From: Durusdinium trenchii
Taxonomy: Eukaryota; Sar; Dinophyceae; Suessiales; Symbiodiniaceae
DNA: 64,000 nt
NCBI GenBank assembly: GCA_963970005.1
Contig: CAXAMN010022718.1
Span: forward strand, 501,202 to 565,201
Reading direction: 5' to 3'
The position numbers and the translations under genes are program-made. Below the pieces are notes generated by a model that saw only the letters and a list, made by a program, of their open reading frames with translations, had not been told where the DNA came from and ran no database searches. Shown here piece after piece: positions 31,733-42,497 of the stretch. Positions within the stretch are counted from its first letter, which is position 1, and each line of letters begins with the position of its first letter.

Positions 31733-31912
31733 TGCTGGGCTTGCTGGGTGCAACATGTGGCACTTCAACCTTGCCTTTGACCAAGGCATCAAGATAGACG
31801 ATCGGAAGAAGACTGCTTTGACTGTGGCTCTTGGGTTCATCTGTTTGAAGGGGAGCTTTTGCTTCAAACTTTTTTTATTGGGCCGCCTAGCTACCAGTTC
31901 TTTCACTGAGAG
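31733..31912 (+). repeat. Direct repeat, right copy, flanking Copia-3
   Basis: Same unit as at 28909. The left border of this copy overlaps the last codons of the Copia-3 polyprotein, so it is either a short LTR overlapping coding sequence or the tail of a tandemly arranged second copy. Confidence 0.8.
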
Positions 31913-32644
31913 TTTTTGATGTTCTAGCCAGTCTAATCCTTGGTAGGTTGGCCGCCTGCAACTGAAAGACTAGGATCACGATTCCAAACAGACCAACGAC
32001 GAAAAACGTTTCAGCTTGGATTGTAGCTTGGACCATCAGGTAAAGGCTGCTTGTTGAATGTGTTTCTGCCGTTTGCTCTCACAGCCTGTTAGCCATGTTG
32101 TTTTCCATCTAGGAACATGATTGTCTGGCTCGGTTTCCGGCTCTAGCCACAACAGTGTTTTTGGCTGGCTCGGTTTCCGGCTCTGTTCCGGCCCCGCTGG
32201 GCAGCGGCTCTTGCCAAATTTTGTGCTCGTCGCAAAAACCGATCATCAACCGAAGCCGCGCGCGTTGTAGGGTTTCCATTGACATGTAAACCTCGGAATC
32301 ACAGGTCACATTTATAGGATTGTTGCAGGGGCACACAGCATCCATGACCTACTGATCACCTTACTGTACCTGTTGTTTTTCTGTTTTTCCCTGTGATTTT
32401 CTTAACTGGCTTCCCGGTGTCACTAGAACAATCTCGCCAACCCTAACATCGGTTCTGCGTTGGCAGTCTTGCATTTGAGACTTCGATCTTTGAACCTTCC
32501 GATTTTGGATTTTTACAATGAGACTGCCAACTTCATTCATGGTTTGACCGCTTTACATACTTCACCCTGTTTCCTTACACTTTCACACCTAGTTGGGCGT
32601 GTGGCATGGAACATTGTACGAACGCTTCTTTTCCCGATTGTTTG
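31913..32644. other. No gene; short direct repeat at 32125-32184
   Basis: CTGGCTCGGTTTCCGGCTCT occurs at 32125-32144 and 32165-32184 (40-bp period). Otherwise unremarkable. Confidence 0.55.
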
Positions 32645-32771
32645 TGTGCGTGTTTGTTTGTTTGTTTGTCTGTCTCTGTCTCTGTCTCTGTCTGTGTCTG
32701 TGTCTGTGTCTGTGTCTGTGTCTGTGTCTGTGTCCGTCAGTCAGTCAGTCAGCCTGCCTGCCTGTCTGTGC

Positions 32772-32836
<65 letters not shown>

Positions 32837-32846
32837 CATTTGTCAG
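32645..32846 (+). repeat. Compound (TGTC)n/(TGTCTG)n/(TGGC)n microsatellite
   Basis: Successive blocks of TTTG, TCTG, TGTCTG, TCAG, CCTG, CTGG and TGTC repeats. Adjacent blocks differ by single changes, indicating stepwise evolution of one tetranucleotide array. Confidence 0.95.
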
Positions 32847-33749
32847 TTTTTTGGTTTGTTTGATTCCTGATGCTATGTTCAGCGCCCGACAAACAATAAG
32901 ACCGGAATACCTTTGAACAAATGTGAATGGAGGCAACAAATTGAACTTTCATGAGCTTTTAGGGGAGGGATGTTCACATATAGTTTGTGAAACAATAATC
33001 AGCAAAACACTATTCCAAAGAAACCAATTCAAACCGAGACCTCGAAACGCAAGATAGAGACCCGTGCAAACTAAGAGGAATCAGAGATCAGGACAAGGCA
33101 TAACATTTGGGCATTGAGTGGGAACAACCTTAGATTTCTTGGGAGGGAACGCTGGCGAGGCACGTAGCAACGATTGGCTTTACGCGGTGGCTTGTCACTC
33201 TGAAAAGGCAAACCTGGGAGAGGTCGAGACCTGTCATGTGAAGGAGGATTCTCTTTTTTGAGAACGTCGGCTGCCTTGACTGTACGGCCAGAATTCCCAT
33301 GACTGAGACGGATTTTGACGTGGACCTTAACTTTGAGTCCTGTTTCCCTTGAGGTGTTTGTGAAGTTGGAGCTATCGAAGGATTGACCTGACCAGGCTGA
33401 ACTTTTTGCATTTTGTGTTGTTTTTTTGCAACGCTTGAAGACCACGCAATTTGAAGTCTATATATTGCTGCTGAATGGTTCATGGTTTGTCCAGCCACCC
33501 TACAATGACCCTATTTTTTTGTATTGTTCTTCTACCAAGTGCTGGAGTGACCCCACGCCTTCCTGGTATGCCTCAGGTCTGCGGATGCTTTTTCATCGGC
33601 GTACTGATCATATTTACGTTATCTTCAGTTCGACGTGGCGGATGTGATTCGATCAGGAGCGATTCTTTATTCCCCAATAGCCATGCTATGGGGTCTTGCA
33701 AAACTAATAGGCGGACGGGCGCCGTCCGGTCACCGTCAGAGCTGGTGGG
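32847..33749. other. No gene seen
   Basis: Frames on the minus strand (33071-33498) are basic and lack recognisable motifs. Confidence 0.5.
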
Positions 33750-34474
33750 CGGATGGTGTCCCGGTCATGTTTTGATGGNNNNNNNNNNNNNNNNNNNNNN
33801 NNNNNNNNNNNNNNNNNNNNNNNNNNNNNNNNNNNNNNNNNNNNNNNNNNNNNNNNNNNNNNNNNNNNNNNNNNNNNNNNNNNNNNNNNNNNNNNNNNNN
33901 NNNNNNNNNNNNNNNNNNNNNNNNNNNNNNNNNNNNNNNNNNNNNNNNNNNNNNNNNNNNNNNNNNNNNNNNNNNNNNNNNNNNNNNNNNNNNNNNNNNN
34001 NNNNNNNNNNNNNNNNNNNNNNNNNNNNNNNNNNNNNNNNNNNNNNNNNNNNNNNNNNNNNNNNNNNNNNNNNNNNNNNNNNNNNNNNNNNNNNNNNNNN
34101 NNNNNNNNNNNNNNNNNNNNNNNNNNNNNNNNNNNNNNNNNNNNNNNNNNNNNNNNNNNNNNNNNNNNNNNNNNNNNNTGATGGTGTCCCGGTCCTGTTG
34201 TGATGGTGTCCTGGTCATGTTTTGGCGGTGTGCCGGTTATGTTTTGATGGTGTCCGGGTCATGTGACGGTGCCCCGGTCATGTTGTGATGGTGCCCTGGT
34301 CATCTTGTGATGGTTTTCCCGTCATGTCATGTTGGTGTCCCGGTCACCTTGTGATGGTGTCCCGGTCATGTTGTGATTGTGTCCCAGTCATGTTGTGACG
34401 GTGTCCCAGTCATGTTGTGATGGTGCCTTGGTCATTTTGTGGTGGTGTCTCGGTTATGTGATGATGGTGTCCAA
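33750..34474 (+). repeat. 22-bp minisatellite interrupted by an assembly gap
   Basis: Unit TGATGGTGTCCCGGTCATGTTG and variants repeat on both sides of the N run; at least twelve units are readable from 34179 to 34474 and one to two before the gap. Two units are shortened (near 34262 and 34326). The gap is exactly 400 N, a placeholder size, so true length is unknown. Confidence 0.92.
33779..34178. other. Assembly gap (400 N)
   Basis: Run of N inside the 22-bp array. Open frames reported across it are meaningless. Confidence 1.
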
Positions 34475-36791
34475 GGAAGAGATGGTCGATGTGTTGAAAA
34501 CAGCAGCTGTTTCCAGATTTTTCTTTTTGTCCCGGTGTATCTTGCTATTGGGGTCTCCAGCTGGGCTAATTGTGAATTGTTTTTGGTCCTGTGAAATATC
34601 TGTGAAGATGTTTTGGGACTTGAGTACTCAAGTTCAGCAGGATCGCTTTTTCCTTGAGGCAGCCTTGGCCGCTGAATACTTGAGTCGACTTTCGCTTTGC
34701 TGCCTGGACCACAGGTTGTTGCGGTAATAGCTTTTTGGATGAGCCAGGACGTTCTCGTCACCGATTGGTCGGAAACGGCAAAGAGGCGAGCTTATATTGC
34801 GGTGTGTTTTGTAGAGTTGAGCCGAACAATTGTTATTTTCTTGAATGAGCGCATTTCATTTGCTTTGTGTTCACTAAACCAGTGCGCCCACTCATTGCAG
34901 TTTTTCCCCGAATGCGTAGCGAAGGCTTCTCGTTTATTTGGGACTCTGAGGGTAGAGCGTTGTTCGCGTTCATGTTGGCAACCGTTTGTCGCCGTTGGCA
35001 CCCGTCCGCAACCGTTCGCAAGCGACCGCATCTGATCTTACAAGAGTGTCCCACAAGAGTGTCAAACAATGTTTGGCCGTTTGTTTTCGAGTGCATGTGT
35101 GTATTTGGGATTGTGGGCTTTTGGAGATGAGGCCCAACGCAGCCACTTTTTCCATTTGCTTTTGACTCCCAATCCTTTGTGCCTGTTGCAGGGCTGCCAA
35201 GTTGATAATATTATTCAACGTCATGAAAGTTGAACAACGTCACGAAAGGAACACTCAGCCAGTGGAGTCCAATCCTTTTACAGTGACTGTACAACTGGCA
35301 GCACTTCCTTTTCGGTACAATGCCATTTAGATTGTTTTCAATGTTTGGCAGTTTGGACGCAGACGCGTTCGTTTTCCACCCCTCAGTTGACTTTCTGTTG
35401 AATTTTCATATGGGAGTTGGCTACCTACATGCCTACACGCTGCCTTTTTATGAGCATCTCTATAGGCCCCATAGTCGTCATGCAGCCCAGGTAGCACTAA
35501 GTGCATTATTCAATCTTGGACAGACAGATTATTCCAAAGTATTGAACAGAGTATACAAACCTTCGCACAGGCCGCCACAGGCCTGGTTGACTCCTCTTCG
35601 CTTATGAAGGAGAGAAGCTAGACTGCTGAGACAAATCTTTGCCAACCTTTTGGTCAAGGCTCCCCATTCCTTCAGGCTACATTTTTTTGGGGACAGTCTG
35701 ATATATATGATATCCTGTTTTCAGTCCCTGCTCTTTCCACACAGTTTGCGCTCGATGTTCTGTATGTATATATCATCAAGCCTGGCGAGGCAATGGGTTG
35801 TGCAGTGTTGACATAGATCACTCAGACTCCGATCATTCTCCATCAAAGCCTCTGTATCTCCACTGAAAACGACCTACGCCCTTGCTTGCTGGACCCTGCC
35901 TGTACAACGAGGATTGTCGGGCGGGTAACACTTGTCTTCCGATGAAGGTTTTGATAATATCCTCTGGAGAAGGATTTCCTGTGAATTCTGCCAAGTTCAA
36001 GGGGAGGAAGTGCAGCTCTTGAGTAGCTTTGACTCGACTGGCTGCGACATTGCTTTCATGCATTGTCCAATCTCACATCCCTCGCCAATTGAATGCAATT
36101 CAACTTGCTTGACCAACTCCGGTATCAATCCCACCCAGAACTCCAAGCGCAATGTTTGTTAAGCTGGCTAGTCCTTGTTCCTTCGGAAGGGCGAAGGTTG
36201 ACAAGGCGCATGAAGACGATCGCCGAGAAAGTAACCAAGATAGGTTTCTTTGTAATAGAAGAACAAGTCTACACGTTGGCTCTTGATGTTGCTTCGTGCA
36301 CAGAAAGAACACTTGGGCTATCAACAGCAGAGCCTGCAGATAAACGGCATTTTTGTTCCTCTCCGACCTTCTCTTTCTTTGACGCATTGCAAGTCCGCCA
36401 GATGCCTTTTGATTGCACCAAGCTGACAACTTCTGCCACGACATTTGTGACCTCATATCAGCCTTAGCTTGCTCCAATGAAAGCTAAGACAAATCAGACA
36501 TGGAGGACATGTCCCTATCGAAATGGATGAATTGCAAGGTCGTTTCTTGTCGTCTGAATATCGAGTGTATTGCCAAACACCCCCATGACAGGAACTGTCA
36601 CACAAAGTGGCCAGCCACTGGCAGCCCGAAGTACTCCTTGATGGCCGCTGATATGCCCTGTACATCAAGGACCTGCGCAATGCTTGTTGAGTGTTGCAGC
36701 TGTGAATCAATAACAAGCGATTGTGCCTCTGTAGCCATTCTGACCCGAGCTTGTACTCAAGGTCAAACAACATAGCAGAGGTTTGCGCATC
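34475..36791. other. No convincing gene
   Basis: Frames at 34697-35035, 35320-35607 and 36093-36467 lack recognisable motifs. Parts of 36000-36700 may be UTR or introns of the 36792 gene but I see no clear splice structure. Confidence 0.45.
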
Positions 36792-37340
36792 ATGAGCATG
36801 GATAAGATGGAGGACTACATCTACCGCGGAGCTGCCTCTCCAACTCATGTCTTTCCTCGTGGGAGGAGCTCCAATCATGAACAGCACCTGCGAGGTCAAA
36901 CAGCCGATTCGCAATATGTTTCTTGGTCGACCAATTGGTCTATTGCTGCCAGGTTTGGGCTGGACTACTGCGCAGATCAGCCTATTGTCTTGCGGGTGGC
37001 CAGAAAGTATTTGGAAAGATGTTCTTGCGAAGATGCTGAGAAGACAGTGAAGGATAAGGGCTTAGAATCTGACCTGAAAGCCAAATTCAACGAATCTGAG
37101 ATCAGCTACTTTGGACATGCTTACGAAGAAGAGGTCAAGAGGCACTGTGAAGTGCTTGTTTTGGATAAAAAGTCTGCCAAGGTGGATCTTGAAGGCTGGT
37201 ACAAGGTTGATGTGAAGACGGGTGAGATCGGTGAGCTGGCTGACAAGGGAGAGATGTCCTCACATGATCGTTTAATGTTCGAGGTGGTGGGTTTACCGGT
37301 GCCCAAAGACTTTGCTGAACGACCTCCAGAAATTGGGTGA
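36792..37340 (+). CDS. ADP-ribosyltransferase-like protein, 182 residues
   Basis: ATG at 36792 (the frame opens at TTG 36783), stop 37338-37340, uninterrupted. The pattern is that of R-S-E type ADP-ribosyltransferases: YIYRGAASPTHVF with R12 in the first strand, YVSWSTNWSIAARF (S44, S46, T47) in place of the STS motif, and KRHCEVLVL with E120 at the position of the catalytic Glu. In this family, NAD is bound by the Arg and Ser and ADP-ribose is transferred to a protein or other acceptor. The spacing R12-S44-E120 is plausible for a small domain, but the residue two before E120 is His rather than Gln or Glu, so acceptor preference or activity is open. No signal peptide is seen, so it is presumably intracellular. 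Alternatives: an unrelated fold with chance similarity. Confidence 0.5.
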   Translation: MSMDKMEDYIYRGAASPTHVFPRGRSSNHEQHLRGQTADSQYVSWSTNWSIAARFGLDYCADQPIVLRVARKYLERCSCEDAEKTVKDKGLESDLKAKFNESEISYFGHAYEEEVKRHCEVLVLDKKSAKVDLEGWYKVDVKTGEIGELADKGEMSSHDRLMFEVVGLPVPKDFAERPPEIG

Positions 37341-39040
37341 ATCTGAGAGGACAGCTGGCTGTTCTGCGTTGGAAAAGATCCGAAAAGGATTGCGTGTTTG
37401 TACATCTGCCGTAGGATAATCATTGGCAACGACACTTCGCTGCATTGTGTCTTCAGCTTTCAGTATCCTCCCCACTTAGCTTTGCAGGGCTTTCCTGCAG
37501 TGAAGACAGACGGGGAAGCACTTGGAGACGCCCTTGCGATCCTTGCGGCCTCGCCAAGATGGTTTTATCGATTCCTGTCGAGGTATTTTGCATACTTATA
37601 TACATGTTTTGATGAACCTGTTCTTGAGTAGGGTCTATGTGGTGTGAGAGAGAAGATCGTTCCACCTAAAAATCTACTGGGCACTTGGCATAAACTGCGC
37701 TCTCCTGTTGCCGAGGATTGTTATTGTTTTCAGCCCATGCGGTTGTTTAAGCTACCGGCGCTGTTACCCTATCCGATGGCACCTGATGGCAAGATTGCCA
37801 TTTTTGCAGACAGCGCCTGAGCAAAGGGTTCAACTTACATCATATCCAGAGTTGCATTTTCCACAGCAGCACATCTTCACATCTACACATCTTTACATCT
37901 CACATCTTGACATCCGTGCATATCCAGACATGCCCATCTTCACACCCTGCACATCTTCAAAGTTGGCATCTCCAAAGACAGGGAATGGATGTTTGATTTT
38001 GACGTTGAAGAGGAACTGTGAATCGAACAACCCCTGCCCCAGGAGCTGTCGCATGACGTGCAGCCATCGTAACGCGCCTAGCCCTATGGATCGCCAGGTC
38101 GAGGGCTCAGCCGATCAAACTTTAGTGACGACTCGACTCGAAGCCTGCGATGGCTTCAGTTGCCTTTCGCCGCAGTTTGACTGCTCTGAACTTCGAGGAC
38201 TTTAGTTGGATGGACTGTTGGATGCTGACTTGGTGGATGTTGCAGCTTTGGGAGGAAAAAAGTGCGGAGGTGCTGTTCTCCACAGGAACAGCTAGATTTG
38301 GAGAAAGTGCTCACCAATTTCAACCAGAAGAGCCATGGCGCATGTCACGCAAATGATGATTATTTGGAACACCTTTGCGTCATATTGCCACCACAGACTG
38401 GTACACATATCGTTGGGGGTCGAAGGCCGAGTTTCTGATGTTTTTAAATTGGGACTTACAGGTTGTTCACAAGGCCTTTCCATAGGTCTTCACCTCACTC
38501 CCTTGTACCAGGTTGACACGTCATTTTCCAAGCTAATTTCCATTGTCGTCTCTTTTGGCTTCACCTGCGGTCATCTCTCTGTAGCTTGCTTAGTGTGCTT
38601 CATCTCCTTAATGTTTTTCGTCCAGACGGTTATCAGCCTCACCTGGTCTTAACCACGCCTTGTCGTGTCGGCGCAACGAGTAGTATGCACTTGTCGGGCT
38701 TGAAAGACCCAAACCTCCAGCGTGAGGCCTCACGTTGGGATTTGACGCAAGTTTGCTTGCAGTTTGTAGAATCTGGTTTGTGCGGAAAGTCTGGTCTTCA
38801 AGCGAAGGACAAGTACCTAACCACTCCTCACCTTACCTCACCTCACCTCAATTCACACACTCCCGACAACCCGCCCTTCACACTGCATCGCATTCACATC
38901 TCGTGTCAAACCCTTTTAACTAGGTGTTTCCTTTGTGCCCAGGCATGTGGGCCTAAATCCTGAGACAACATATATGTTTTTTCCCCAAACAGTTTACTGT
39001 TGGGGTTCTATCTTAGAAAGAAAAGAGCTGGCCACAACTC
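37341..39040. other. No gene seen
   Basis: Contains an ACATCTTCACATCTACAC-type simple stretch at 37870-37960 and short CCTCA repeats near 38830. No coding motif. Confidence 0.5.
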
Positions 39041-39388
39041 TGTGGCTGGGCTCTGTGGCTGGGCTTTGCCCTCCTCTTGTCCTGCCCCTGAACTCTGTCA
39101 ACTCTGTGGCTGGGCTCTGTGGCTGGGCCTTGTCCTCCTCTTGTCCTCCTCTTGGCCACAGAGAGAGAGAGAGAGAGAGAGAGAAAGAAAGAAAGAAAGA
39201 AAGAAGGAAGGAAGGAAGGAAGGAAAGAAAGAAAGAAAAGAAAGAAAGAAAGCAGGGCGAGCGCGCGTGCGCTCGTGTGCTATGGACGGCGCGCTCACGC
39301 TCCAGAAAGGCGCGCTTAGAGCGCGCTCTGCAGAGAGAAAGACAGAGAAAGAGAACCTTAAAGAGAAAGAGAGAGAGAGAGAGAGAAA

Positions 39389-39420
<32 letters not shown>

Positions 39421-39905
39421 CAGAAAGAAAGAAAGAAAGAAAGAAAGAAAAGAAAAGAAAAGAAAAGAAAAGAAAAGAAAAGAAAGAAAGAAAGAAAGAC
39501 AGACAGACAGACAGACAGAAAGAAAGAAAGAAAGAAAGACAGAAAGAGAGCAGGGCGCGCGCGCTCGCGTGCTTTGGACGGCGCGCTCTGGCGCGCTCTG
39601 AAATACGTTCCAGACAGAGAAAGAGAAACTTAGAGAGAGAGAGAGAGAGCGAGAGCGAGAGCAGGGCAAGCGCGCGCGCTCGTGTGCTATGGACGGCTTA
39701 CTGGGCTCTTGTCCTCCTCTTGTCCTCTGTGCTGGGCTGTGGCTGGGCCTTGTCCTCTTCTTGTCCTTGTCTTGGCCGCGCCCCTGAACTCTGTGGCTGG
39801 GCTCTGTGGCCCGGCTCTGTGTCCTTCTTGTCCTCCTCTTGTCCTTGTCTTGGCCGCGCCCCTGAACTCTGTGGCTGGTCTCTGTGGCCCGGCTTACTGG
39901 AGAGG
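39041..39905. repeat. Compound purine satellite with embedded GC-rich repeats
   Basis: Core 39158-39660 is almost pure purine: (GA)n, (GAAA)n, (GAAAA)n, (GACA)n. A GC-rich unit beginning GCAGGGCGAGCGCGC and containing TGTGCTATGGACGGC occurs three times (39252, 39551, 39662). Both flanks consist of a CTCTGTGGCTGGGC / TTGTCCTCCTCTTG minisatellite (39041-39155 and 39700-39900). The long frames here (for example 38935-39633) are low complexity and not genes. Confidence 0.9.
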
Positions 39906-40206
39906 AGTGTGGCCGAAAAAATAGCGGTGTCAATGCCGACAAAAATTCATTGATGAAACAATTTGCTCTTGGGATGAAAGTAGGGCGAACCAAGAAATCG
40001 ATTTTTGAAGCTGTTTGGGGTCTACGCTTGTATAATTATTGTTTCTTTTCTTCCCAGCTGAATGTCTCTTCCCCTGCATTGGGTGAAGAGTAGCGGGAAA
40101 GCTCTACATGGCACAAAACTTCTCACCAGACTGGGTGTAGAAAAACGAAGCATGAGTTTTTCCAGTGACAATTTGTGGAGTATAGGGGGGGGGATGGTGG
40201 CTTGAG

Positions 40207-40225
40207 TATGCCATTTTGGGTCAAG
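40207..40225 (+). other. Relict dinoflagellate spliced-leader-like sequence
   Basis: GTATGCCATTTTGGGTCAAG matches the known dinoflagellate leader GTAGCCATTTTGGCTCAAG except for one inserted T and one C to G change. It lies 114 bp before the first ATG of gag, where a leader on a trans-spliced mRNA would be. Leaders embedded in genomic DNA are known marks of reverse-transcribed, reinserted mRNA in dinoflagellates. Confidence 0.55.
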
Positions 40226-40338
40226 CCACCTTCCCCCGTGGCTTCATTTTGAGGCCATGGGATTTGTTAGGTGGGCCTGCCTTTTTGCGGGCCTTTGGAT
40301 TTTCGGGCATGTTCCCCGCGGAGGGGGCAGCATTAGCC

Positions 40339-41248
40339 ATGTCACGCGTGGTGGAGCTGAAACATTTCTACGGCGTGTCGGACGGCCTGTGGCGTGCCTT
40401 TGTGGCGGAAGCGGGCTGCGCTTCCGGGCGAGGCAGTAGCTGCTTCCTTGGATCAGGCCATGCTCGACGGCCACCAACCTTCGATCCAAGCGGCCCAGGT
40501 GGGGTTGATTTGGAAACTGGAAAATAGGATCATGTACACCCGCGGAGGTGGGGCCTGGAACACCTGGCAGGAAGAGGATGCATGGACATCAACGGATACA
40601 GCGTCCTCATCAAGGCCAAGCGCGCCAGCCACGGAGACACCCGCCGGGGAGGGCACGAAGGACCGGAAATTGAAATGTTCACAAATCATCGGCCAGGGGG
40701 ACGACTCAGAGTTCACCGTCCTCCCGGAAGAGAAGAAAAGGCTATGGCTCCAGCAGTATGTACAGCTGACTGGAGCCGTACCAGAGGAAGAGGAAGAGCC
40801 AACCTTGGAACAGTTGAGCGCATTACGCAAGAGGCAGAAGGCTTGACGCCTTACGTGGACCTATAGGCGGTATGGGTCCCCTTCGGAAGGAAGGCGCTGA
40901 GATCTTCGAAGTTCAGGACTTGGATTCCCACGGCCGAGGGCTACACAGCGAAGGGCCTGCTTCAGGGTCTTCATAACCGCCATGCTGATGCTGAAGGAGA
41001 GCGCACTTGCACCGTTGCACGCCTACGAACTGTACATCGAGAAGCTTGCAAGGCTATACCCAGAAGCTTGGCACCTGGTCTACACGGCAGCCGAGATGGC
41101 AAGAGGGGACATCTCAGCGCGCATCAAGATTAGGATGACGATGGACATCGAAGCGGTGAGGCCTACGCCTACGACCTACGATGTGGCAAAACCTGGGGAA
41201 TCAATCTACAAGCTGCTGTCCCAGGAGATGGCCTCGAATTTACGTTGA
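40339..41248 (+). pseudogene. YR-element gag-like protein
   Basis: ATG at 40339 begins MSRVVELKHFYGVSDGLWR. A frameshift near 40425 moves coding into the frame ending at 40846, which includes AAQVGLIWKLENRI, an acidic EEEEEPTLEQLSALRKRQ and a long polar linker. A TAG at about 40864 interrupts VPFGRKALRSSKFRTWIPTA, and from 40982 the peptide LHAYELYIEKLARLYPEAW follows. The style (helical domain, acidic linker, helical domain) fits the gag of dinoflagellate YR elements. Role: capsid-like packaging of element RNA. Non-functional here. Confidence 0.55.
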
Positions 41249-41586
41249 TCGATATCTCCGATGCCTACATGCATTTGGCAGTACACAACTCCGAACTTCC
41301 TCATTGTCTATCCCCCGGAGTTGAAGGGATGGACCACGACTACATCATGTTCATCGCCCTCCTTTTCGGATTCAAAACAGCTCCATTGACGTGGAGCAGG
41401 GTGGCGGCCTTGGTGGCACGATTAGTGCAAAGCTTAGTGCCAACCAACGAAGGTCGCCACCAAGTGTACCTAGATGATAGTTTATGGATTTTAGCAGGTA
41501 CACTGAAAAGGAGATCCGAACTGCTCTCGTGCATCCTCACCACAATGGCTGCAATCTGTCGAAGGGCGAGCGCTCCATACAAGTGA
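41245..41586 (+). pseudogene. YR-element reverse transcriptase
   Basis: Motif A LIDISDAYMHLAVH, motif B ALLFGFKTAPLTWSRVAA and motif C HQVYLDDSLWILAG (Asp codons 41473 and 41476) are all present within 114 codons. The first codon TTG is not a start; the enzyme is part of a larger polyprotein. The sequence is open here but shifts frame at 41586. Confidence 0.85.
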
Positions 41587-41587
41587 C

Positions 41588-42459
41588 ATGGGTGGGGTTA
41601 AGTTCAAACTACAACCACCACACTTCGACGCCCTCCTCCTCAGCCTGCCAGAAAAGTTCATCAAAGAGCTTCAAGAACAGCTGAAAATCTGGGAAGGAAA
41701 GGGGATGATCGCAGTCAGCGAACTACGCAAGCTGGCCGGCAGGGTAGCTTGGTTAGCGGGTGTCCTGGTACGAGCTCGATGGACAACACCAATGTTCTGT
41801 CGAGCGCGCAAGAGTTTGGCTGGTCCATTTCTTGGCGGCGGCGATGGGGCGCCCGGTACGGAAGTTCACACTCAAGCCCGGGCAGGTGACGGCCAAGATC
41901 CTGACAGACGCTTCACCCACGGGACTGGGGGCCATCTTGGTCGTGAACGGCAAGGTCACGAAGGCACTGGTGTCGCCGGTGACACGAAGATGCTTGCGTC
42001 CTCCCCTTTGACCTGGGCACCTCAGCCTCTCAGGCCATCGTTGAAACGTTGGTCATCCTCGTGGCCCTAAAGCGTTGGGAGAAATTGCTGCTGAACGTGG
42101 GCCTGGACATCATCGTACAGAGCGATTCGATGACAGCATTGGCAGTCACGCAAAAGTACTCCAACTCCAGCAAGGCCCTCAACTTCTTGGGCGGTGTCCT
42201 TGCCATCCAAATGGAAAGCATGGGCTTGGCCGCTCTCACCCCGACGCACATTCCAGGCACGGCCAACAAGGAGGCCGACTATCTGTCGAGACCCGAAACT
42301 TGGGCTTCGACGGAACTCCCAAAGGAACTGGCTGGCATACAGATCGAAACGCCAGCCGGCAGACCCCGCGAGCGGTGCACCTTGGAACCTCTGGCCACTG
42401 ACGCCGAAGGTTGGGGTGAAGCCACCGCCCTCGCCGCACCTTGGGCAAACCGTCCCTGA
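41588..42459 (+). pseudogene. YR-element RT thumb and RNase H
   Basis: Frames 41588-42070, 41760-42011 and 42049-42459 are pieces of one protein: ELRKLAGRVAWLAGVLVRAR (thumb/connection), KILTDASPTGLGAILVV (first RNase H Asp), LVILVALKRWEKLLL (Glu helix), IIVQSDSMTALAV (second Asp) and THIPGTANKEADYLSRP (last motif). At least two frameshifts separate them. Confidence 0.8.
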
Positions 42460-42497
42460 CGGGAGCCGAGCACTGAAAAGGGCGAGGTAAGGGTGAC

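Larger units (their letters stand above)
28909..31912 (+). mobile_element. Copia-3: heavily decayed Copia relic between direct repeats
   Basis: A retropepsin motif, scraps of RT, RNase H motifs and a Copia-type C terminus occur in order on the plus strand. They are bounded by direct repeats at 28909-29045 and 31733-31912. Total length about 3 kb is far below a full Copia element, so much of integrase and RT is lost. Confidence 0.65.

Noticed and set aside
32645-33451. CRISPR-like array at the TGTC/TGTCTG repeats
   Set aside because: Tandem tetranucleotides without spacers; eukaryotic microsatellite.
33475-34218. Frames crossing the first N run
   Set aside because: Artefact of N translated as open; the rest is a 22-bp minisatellite.
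38935-39953. Two long overlapping frames (232 and 317 codons)
   Set aside because: Composed of Arg/Glu/Lys repeats from GA-rich microsatellite; no coding signal outside the repeat.
40230-40260. Second tandem spliced-leader relic (GTGGCTTCATTTTGAGG)
   Set aside because: Too many differences from the leader; only the ATTTTG core agrees.
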